A stretch of DNA of 64,000 nucleotides from NCBI GenBank assembly GCA_017541365.1, contig JAFXZF010000007.1, forward strand, positions 60,655 through 124,654, given 5' to 3'. Position numbers and translations under genes: made by a program. This document shows positions 59,234-64,000 of the stretch, one piece after another (the first letter of the stretch is position 1; the number at the start of each line of letters is the position of its first letter). The DNA comes from Prevotella sp. (GTDB taxonomy: Bacteria > Bacteroidota > Bacteroidia > Bacteroidales > Bacteroidaceae). The notes under the pieces are model-generated. The model saw nothing but the letters and a program-made list of their open reading frames with translations. It was not told the DNA's origin and did not search any database.

Positions 59234-60769
59234 CTATGATATTCTCGCCTCGAGCAGGACAACATTCTCCACATGGGGGGTGTGGGGGAACATATCGACT
59301 GGCTGCACTCGCTTAACCTTGTAGTCGGAGTCAAGGAGTTGCAGATCGCGTGCCTGGGTGGCAGGATTGCAACTGACATAGACGATACGCTGGGGGTGGG
59401 CATTCATTATCACCTTCACTACGTCGGGATGCATGCCTGCACGGGGCGGGTCGGTAATGATGACATCTGGCTGACCATGCTCTGCAATAAACTCGTCTTT
59501 GAGAATGTCCTTCATGTCGCCAGCATAGAAAAGGGTGTTGCTTATGCCATTGACCTCCGAGTTTATCTTAGCATCCTCTATGGCATCCTCAACATACTCT
59601 ATACCAACGACTTGCTTAGCACGACGGGCTACGAAATTAGCTATGGTGCCTGTACCGGTGTAGAGGTCATAGACGAGTTCGGAACCCGTGAGTCCGGCAA
59701 AGTCGCGTGCCACCTCATATAGATGCTGCGCCTGCTCGGTGTTGGTCTGGTAGAACGACTTGGGACGTACCTTGAAGCGCAGGTCCTCCATGTGAAGGTA
59801 TATATGATCGTCGCCTTTGAAAAGGCGTACGTCGAGGTCGCCGAAGGTATCGTTGCACTTAGGGTTGTACACCCACATGAGTGAGGTAATCTGTGGGAAC
59901 TTATCGGCAACATACTGTAGGAGAGCCATCGCCGCATCCTTGTCGAAATGCTTCTGCTCGCGTATTTCCCTTTCCAGCGCCTCCTTTCTTAACTGCTTGG
60001 GAGACACCTCTCCCCTCGCCTCTTGGGGAGGGGAAGGGGGTGAGGCCACTGGTCCAAACTGCACCAGCAACATCCACTCACCAGAGTTGCTACACCTTAT
60101 TATAATATCGCGCAGGAGACCTACCTGACCGCGAAGGTCGAAGAACGAAAGACCGTGCTCCAAGGCGTACTGATAGATAGAGTTGCGTATATCATTATGC
60201 AAGTCGTCCATCAGCAAGCATTTCTCTATGGGCAGAATCTTGTCGAAGGCACCAGTAATGTGAAAGCCTATGCCTGGCTCCTTCAGTCCTTCACCCTCTG
60301 GCAGTTGGCTCAGCTGTTCCCTTGTGTACCAACGTTTGTTGCAGCATCCGAAGTCAAGTTTGTTGCGATATTCGAAAGTCTTCACGCTACCCTTGATGGG
60401 CAGGAACTTTGGGAGTTCTATCTTGCCTATACGAGTGAGCTGGTCGAACACCTGTTGCTGCTTGAAAGCGAGTTGGTCTTCGTAGGGCATATTCTGCCAC
60501 TTACAACCTCCGCATACGCCGAAATGCTGACACGGGGGAGTGATACGCCTGGGACTGGGCTTGACGAGGCGAACCACCTCGCCCTCGGCAAAGGAGTGCT
60601 TCTTGCGGGTGATCTGCACATCCACCACATCGCCAGGCACGCAGAAGGGCACGAAAACGACGAGAGAGGGATGTTGCTCGGAAGCTGTAGCCATGTGGAA
60701 GAGACACTTGCCCTCAGCGGCAACTGCCTCTATAACGACATTCTGTAAAAGGGAGAGTTTTTTTTTCAA
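59234..60769 (-). CDS. rlmD: 23S rRNA (uracil-5-)-methyltransferase, RlmD/RumA type
   Basis: A 511-residue SAM-dependent enzyme. The N-terminal TRAM domain is followed by an iron-sulfur site (CQHFGVCGGCKWQNMPYEDQ). The methyltransferase core has DLYTGTGTIANFVARRAKQV, ITDPPRAGMHPDVV and the catalytic Cys in YVSCNPATQARDLQLL. It methylates U in 23S rRNA; RlmD against RlmC cannot be separated with certainty. An in-frame insert, ASPPSPPQEARGEVSP (about residues 247-262), is encoded by a C/G-rich palindromic repeat at about 60001-60047. Confidence 0.9.
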   Translation of the reverse strand: MKKKLSLLQNVVIEAVAAEGKCLFHMATASEQHPSLVVFVPFCVPGDVVDVQITRKKHSFAEGEVVRLVKPSPRRITPPCQHFGVCGGCKWQNMPYEDQLAFKQQQVFDQLTRIGKIELPKFLPIKGSVKTFEYRNKLDFGCCNKRWYTREQLSQLPEGEGLKEPGIGFHITGAFDKILPIEKCLLMDDLHNDIRNSIYQYALEHGLSFFDLRGQVGLLRDIIIRCSNSGEWMLLVQFGPVASPPSPPQEARGEVSPKQLRKEALEREIREQKHFDKDAAMALLQYVADKFPQITSLMWVYNPKCNDTFGDLDVRLFKGDDHIYLHMEDLRFKVRPKSFYQTNTEQAQHLYEVARDFAGLTGSELVYDLYTGTGTIANFVARRAKQVVGIEYVEDAIEDAKINSEVNGISNTLFYAGDMKDILKDEFIAEHGQPDVIITDPPRAGMHPDVVKVIMNAHPQRIVYVSCNPATQARDLQLLDSDYKVKRVQPVDMFPHTPHVENVVLLEARIS

Positions 60770-60851
60770 ATTGAAAATTGAAAATTTTAGGAATTAAGAG
60801 GAGTTAAAGGAGTTAGAGACAATACCATTTATTGGATATTGAAATTTGGTG

Positions 60852-60859
60852 CAAAGTTA
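60852..60859 (-). promoter_or_regulatory. -7 box for rlmD
   Basis: The minus strand reads TAACTTTG, 83 bases upstream of the start. Nearby GAATTAAG-like repeats (60770-60800) lie in the leader. Confidence 0.5.
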
Positions 60860-60937
60860 CGAAAAATAGTTCACAGTTCGCTGTTCACGGTTTACTGTTT
60901 TGCCATAAATCGATATTTTTGCAAAAAAATCTACGTT

Positions 60938-60971
60938 TTTGTTCTCGTTTCCGATATTTTTTGTATCTTTG
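60938..60971 (+). promoter_or_regulatory. Promoter of ppdK
   Basis: TTTG at 60938-60941 and TATCTTTG at 60964-60971, spaced 22 bases. Confidence 0.6.
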
Positions 60972-61050
60972 CAGTTGCAGGTCGTGGAAAACACGGCGAA
61001 GCCCCACCTATTAAACCTAATCAATAATATAAAAACCAACTTAAACAACA

Positions 61051-63771
61051 ATGTCACAGAAAAGAGTTTACACCTTTGGTAACGGACAGGCTGAGGGTAA
61101 TGCACAGATGCGTGAGCAGCTGGGTGGCAAGGGTGCCAACCTTGCAGAGATGAACCTTATTGGAGTACCCGTGCCTCCAGGTTTCACCATCACTACCGAT
61201 ACATGTAATGAATATTATAAGGTAGGACAGGAGAAAATCGTGGAACTGCTGCAGGATGAGGTCAACGCTGCCGTAAAGCATATAGAAGAACTGATGAAGT
61301 GCCAGTTCGGTTCTGTAGAAAACCCACTGCTTGTCAGCGTGCGTTCCGGTGCACGCGCATCAATGCCAGGCATGATGGACACCATCCTCAACCTGGGCCT
61401 CAACGATGCTGTGGCAGAGGGCATGGTAAAGAAGACCGGCAATGCACACTTCGTATATGACTCATACCGCCGCTTCGTGCAGATGTACGGCGACGTGGTG
61501 CTGGGCATGAAACCCGTAAACAAGACCGACATAGACCCATTCGAGAAGATTATAGAAGAGGTGAAGGCTGAGCAGGGTGTAGAGCTCGACAAGGACCTCA
61601 GCGTGGAGTCGCTCAAGAAACTCGTGCAGCTCTTCAAGGATGCCATCAAGAAGCAAACGGGCAGCGACTTCCCCGAAGACCCTATCACACAGCTCTGGGG
61701 CGCTATCTGCGCCGTATTCCGTTCATGGATGAACGAGCGTGCCATACTCTATCGTAAGATGGAAGGCATACCTGACGAATGGGGCACTGCCGTATCGGTA
61801 ATGGCGATGGTATTCGGCAATATGGGCGATACGAGCGCTACAGGCGTTTGCTTCTCTCGCGATGCCGGTAATGGTGAGAACCTCTTCAATGGCGAGTACC
61901 TTATCAACGCACAGGGTGAGGACGTTGTGGCAGGTATCCGTACCCCTCAGCAGATCACCAAGATAGGTTCACAGCGCTGGGCTCAGCGTGCAGGCATCTC
62001 AGAGGAGGAGCGTGCAGCAAAATATCCTTCTATGGAAGAGGCTATGCCTGAGCTGTACGCAGAACTTGACGCCCTGCAGGACAAACTGGAGCACCACTAC
62101 CACGACATGCAGGATATGGAGTTCACCGTCCAGGAGGGCAAGCTGTGGTTCCTGCAGACACGTAACGGCAAGCGCACAGGTACTGCAATGGTAAAGATTG
62201 CCATGGACCTCGTAAAGGAAGGCCTCATCGACGAGAAGACCGCCATCATGCGTTGTGAGCCACAGAAGCTCGACGAACTGCTACACCCCGTATTTGACAA
62301 AGACGCCCTTGCCAAGGCAAAGGTGATAACACAGGGTCTGCCAGCATCTCCTGGTGCTGCCTGCGGACAGATAGTGTTCCATGCCGATGATGCTCAGGAG
62401 TGGGCAGAGAACGGTCACAAGGTAGTGATGGTACGCATCGAGACCTCACCTGAAGACCTTGCTGGCATGGCTTGCGCCGAGGGTATACTGACTGCCCGTG
62501 GAGGCATGACATCGCATGCAGCCGTTGTGGCACGCGGCATGGGCAAATGCTGCGTATCAGGTGCTGGCGCCATCAATGTTGACTACAAGACAAAGACCGT
62601 GGAGATAGAGGGCGTGGTATATAAAGAAGGCGACTACATCTCGCTCAATGGTTCAACTGGTCAGGTGTATGCAGGCGAGATAAAGACCAAGGCAGCAGAA
62701 CTCTCAGGCGACTTCAAGGCGCTCATGGACCTCTGCGACAAATACACCAAGATGCAGGTGCGCACCAATGCCGACACACCGAAGGACGCACAGATAGCAC
62801 GCGAGTTTGGTGCCAAGGGCATTGGCTTAACACGTACTGAGCACATGTTCTTCGAAGACCAGAAAATTATCGCCATGCGTGAGATGATTCTGGCTGACTC
62901 TGTTGAGGGTCGCGAGAAGGCTCTCGCTAAGTTGCTGCCTTACCAGAAGAAGGACTTCTACGGCATCCTCAAGGCTATGGACGGACTGCACGTCAACATC
63001 CGCCTGCTCGATCCCCCACTCCATGAGTTTGTGCCACACGACCTCGCAGGTCAGCAGACAATGGCAGACGAGATGGGTGTAAGCATAGCAGAGATACAGA
63101 AGCGTGTCAACTCACTGGCAGAGAACAACCCAATGCTGGGTCACCGTGGTTGCCGTCTGGGTATCACCTTCCCAGAAATCACTGCCATGCAGACACGCGC
63201 CATCCTTGGTGCTGCCTGCCAGCTGAAGAAGGAAGGCTTTGACCCGCATCCTGAAATCATGGTTCCGCTCATTGGTTCAGTAGCTGAGCTCAAGCAGCAG
63301 AAGGAAATCATCAAGAAGACCGCCGAGGAGGTATTCGCTGAGACAGGCGTATCACTCGAGTTTGAGATTGGCACGATGATTGAGATACCACGTGCAGCAC
63401 TCACAGCAGCCCAGATAGCCGAAGAGGCAGAATACTTCTCATTCGGCACCAACGACCTCACGCAGATGACCTACGGTTACTCTCGTGACGACATCGCAAG
63501 CTTCCTGCCCGCATACCTCGACAAGAAGATTCTCAAGGTTGACCCATTCCAGGTACTCGACCAGGAGGGTGTAGGTCAGCTCATCGAGATGGCTGTGAAG
63601 AATGGCCGTGCCGTACGTCCTACGCTGCGCACAGGCATCTGCGGAGAGCACGGCGGCGAGCCAAGCTCAGTCAAGTTCTGCGCCCGTGTAGGCATGAACT
63701 ACGCTTCCTGCTCTCCATTCCGCGTTCCTATCGCACGCCTTGCCGCCGCGCAGGCAGCGGTCGAGGAATAA
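61051..63771 (+). CDS. ppdK: Pyruvate, phosphate dikinase
   Basis: A 906-residue enzyme interconverting pyruvate, ATP and phosphate with PEP, AMP and pyrophosphate. The N-terminal nucleotide domain has QLGGKGANLAEMNLIGVPVP and VSVRSGARASMPGMMDT. The central phospho-His is in TARGGMTSHAAVVARGMGKC. The C-terminal PEP domain includes LTRTEHMFFE, FEIGTMIEIPRAAL and GICGEHGGEPSSVKFC with the catalytic Cys. Length and order are normal. Strong codon bias suggests high expression. Confidence 0.97.
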   Translation: MSQKRVYTFGNGQAEGNAQMREQLGGKGANLAEMNLIGVPVPPGFTITTDTCNEYYKVGQEKIVELLQDEVNAAVKHIEELMKCQFGSVENPLLVSVRSGARASMPGMMDTILNLGLNDAVAEGMVKKTGNAHFVYDSYRRFVQMYGDVVLGMKPVNKTDIDPFEKIIEEVKAEQGVELDKDLSVESLKKLVQLFKDAIKKQTGSDFPEDPITQLWGAICAVFRSWMNERAILYRKMEGIPDEWGTAVSVMAMVFGNMGDTSATGVCFSRDAGNGENLFNGEYLINAQGEDVVAGIRTPQQITKIGSQRWAQRAGISEEERAAKYPSMEEAMPELYAELDALQDKLEHHYHDMQDMEFTVQEGKLWFLQTRNGKRTGTAMVKIAMDLVKEGLIDEKTAIMRCEPQKLDELLHPVFDKDALAKAKVITQGLPASPGAACGQIVFHADDAQEWAENGHKVVMVRIETSPEDLAGMACAEGILTARGGMTSHAAVVARGMGKCCVSGAGAINVDYKTKTVEIEGVVYKEGDYISLNGSTGQVYAGEIKTKAAELSGDFKALMDLCDKYTKMQVRTNADTPKDAQIAREFGAKGIGLTRTEHMFFEDQKIIAMREMILADSVEGREKALAKLLPYQKKDFYGILKAMDGLHVNIRLLDPPLHEFVPHDLAGQQTMADEMGVSIAEIQKRVNSLAENNPMLGHRGCRLGITFPEITAMQTRAILGAACQLKKEGFDPHPEIMVPLIGSVAELKQQKEIIKKTAEEVFAETGVSLEFEIGTMIEIPRAALTAAQIAEEAEYFSFGTNDLTQMTYGYSRDDIASFLPAYLDKKILKVDPFQVLDQEGVGQLIEMAVKNGRAVRPTLRTGICGEHGGEPSSVKFCARVGMNYASCSPFRVPIARLAAAQAAVEE

Positions 63772-63798
63772 TCGAAAGATGCTGAAAATCAGTTACAT

Positions 63799-63843
63799 AA
63801 AGGGCAAGTATCTGGGAAACAGGTACTTGCCCTTAATTTTTTG
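63799..63843 (+). terminator. Terminator of ppdK
   Basis: TAAGGGCAAGTA pairs with TACTTGCCCTTA around a 13-base loop, followed by ATTTTTTG. Confidence 0.9.
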
Positions 63844-63885
63844 TGCATGTTCTGCACGTTCTAAATGCAGAATAAGATGCCGAAA

Positions 63886-63990
63886 ACGGGGCAAATGTTT
63901 CCCAAAAATCAGGGGTATGTTTCCCAAAAATCAGTGCCTGTTTTCCAAAAACAATCGGGTGCTTGAGTTTTCAAACAAAACTGGAACTCG
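63886..63990 (+). repeat. 22-bp degenerate tandem repeats, about four units
   Basis: ATGTTTCCCAAAAATCAGGG, ATGTTTCCCAAAAATCAGTG and TGTTTTCCAAAAACAATCGG (each two bases longer) follow each other, then a weaker GAGTTTTCAAACAAAACTGG unit. Same period as the other arrays, different core sequence. The window ends here. Confidence 0.8.
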
Positions 63991-64000
63991 TTTTGGGTAG

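Noticed and set aside
60155..60748. 197-residue plus-strand open frame
   Set aside because: Antisense to rlmD, no motif and no promoter.

Overview
The window looks like the chromosome of an anaerobic Prevotella-type member of the Bacteroidales. The evidence is Bacteroidetes promoters (TAnnTTTG at -7, usually with TTTG about 19-20 bases upstream) before most transcription units, the rpmB-rpmG-DUF4295 cluster, the Bacteroidetes omega subunit, DUF4293, DUF4421 and a family-10 putative porin, an Rnf complex, and anaerobic class III ribonucleotide reductase. Most of the sequence is housekeeping DNA. Intergenic repeats are unusually abundant.

Layout. 1-4.7 kb: envelope-modification genes (partial UbiA-like prenyltransferase, two acyltransferase-3 proteins, a phosphoethanolamine-transferase-like sulfatase-fold enzyme) and ispF. 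4.7-9.1 kb: an SLBB polysaccharide export protein, a LolD-type ATPase and CvfB. 9.1-10.7 kb: ribosomal proteins L28 and L33, DUF4295 and a response regulator. 10.8-16.9 kb: the branched-chain operon ilvD-ilvB-ilvN-acyl-ACP thioesterase-ilvC. 17.2-20.2 kb: a SlyD-like isomerase with a Cys/Gly tail, aroC and an unknown secreted protein. 20.3-24.6 kb (minus): nrdD-nrdG-kdsA-kdsD. 24.9-28.7 kb: HtrA, tRNA-Arg, a Y-family polymerase and a YolD-like protein. 28.6-34.3 kb (minus): pyruvate kinase, RluD-type synthase, two small membrane proteins, putative porin, queC. 34.5-40 kb: an RseC-like gene and rnfBCDGEA. 40-47.7 kb: uvrB, bamD, rpoZ, DUF4293, mltG, rpsA, nth. 47.7-54.4 kb: an accessory stretch with an exonuclease, a decayed RhuM-like region, low-GC membrane proteins, a REP-type tyrosine transposase inside its own palindromes, DUF4421 and a HAD phosphatase. 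54.4-64 kb: tRNA-Pro, leuB, a TPR protein, a pectinesterase-like protein, tRNA-Thr, tRNA-Gly, twin 22-codon micro-ORFs, a 23S rRNA methyltransferase and pyruvate phosphate dikinase.

The most unusual content is small or repetitive. Two tandem micro-ORFs (58829-58897 and 59006-59074) encode near-identical 22-residue peptides, and most of their nucleotide differences are silent. Five loci carry hairpin arrays in which a constant linker (TACGAAAC) separates stems whose sequence changes while pairing is kept; one of them lies in frame inside a coding gene. A REP-associated-type transposase is bracketed by palindromes and sits beside 21-bp degenerate repeats that recur elsewhere. Period 7, 8 or 9 tandem arrays sit directly upstream of genes and in two cases appear to supply a TTG start codon. 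RnfB lacks its ferredoxin domain and shares a C-terminal tail motif with RnfC.

All calls come from reading the sequence and from remembered family motifs. No database search, alignment program or folding program was used.
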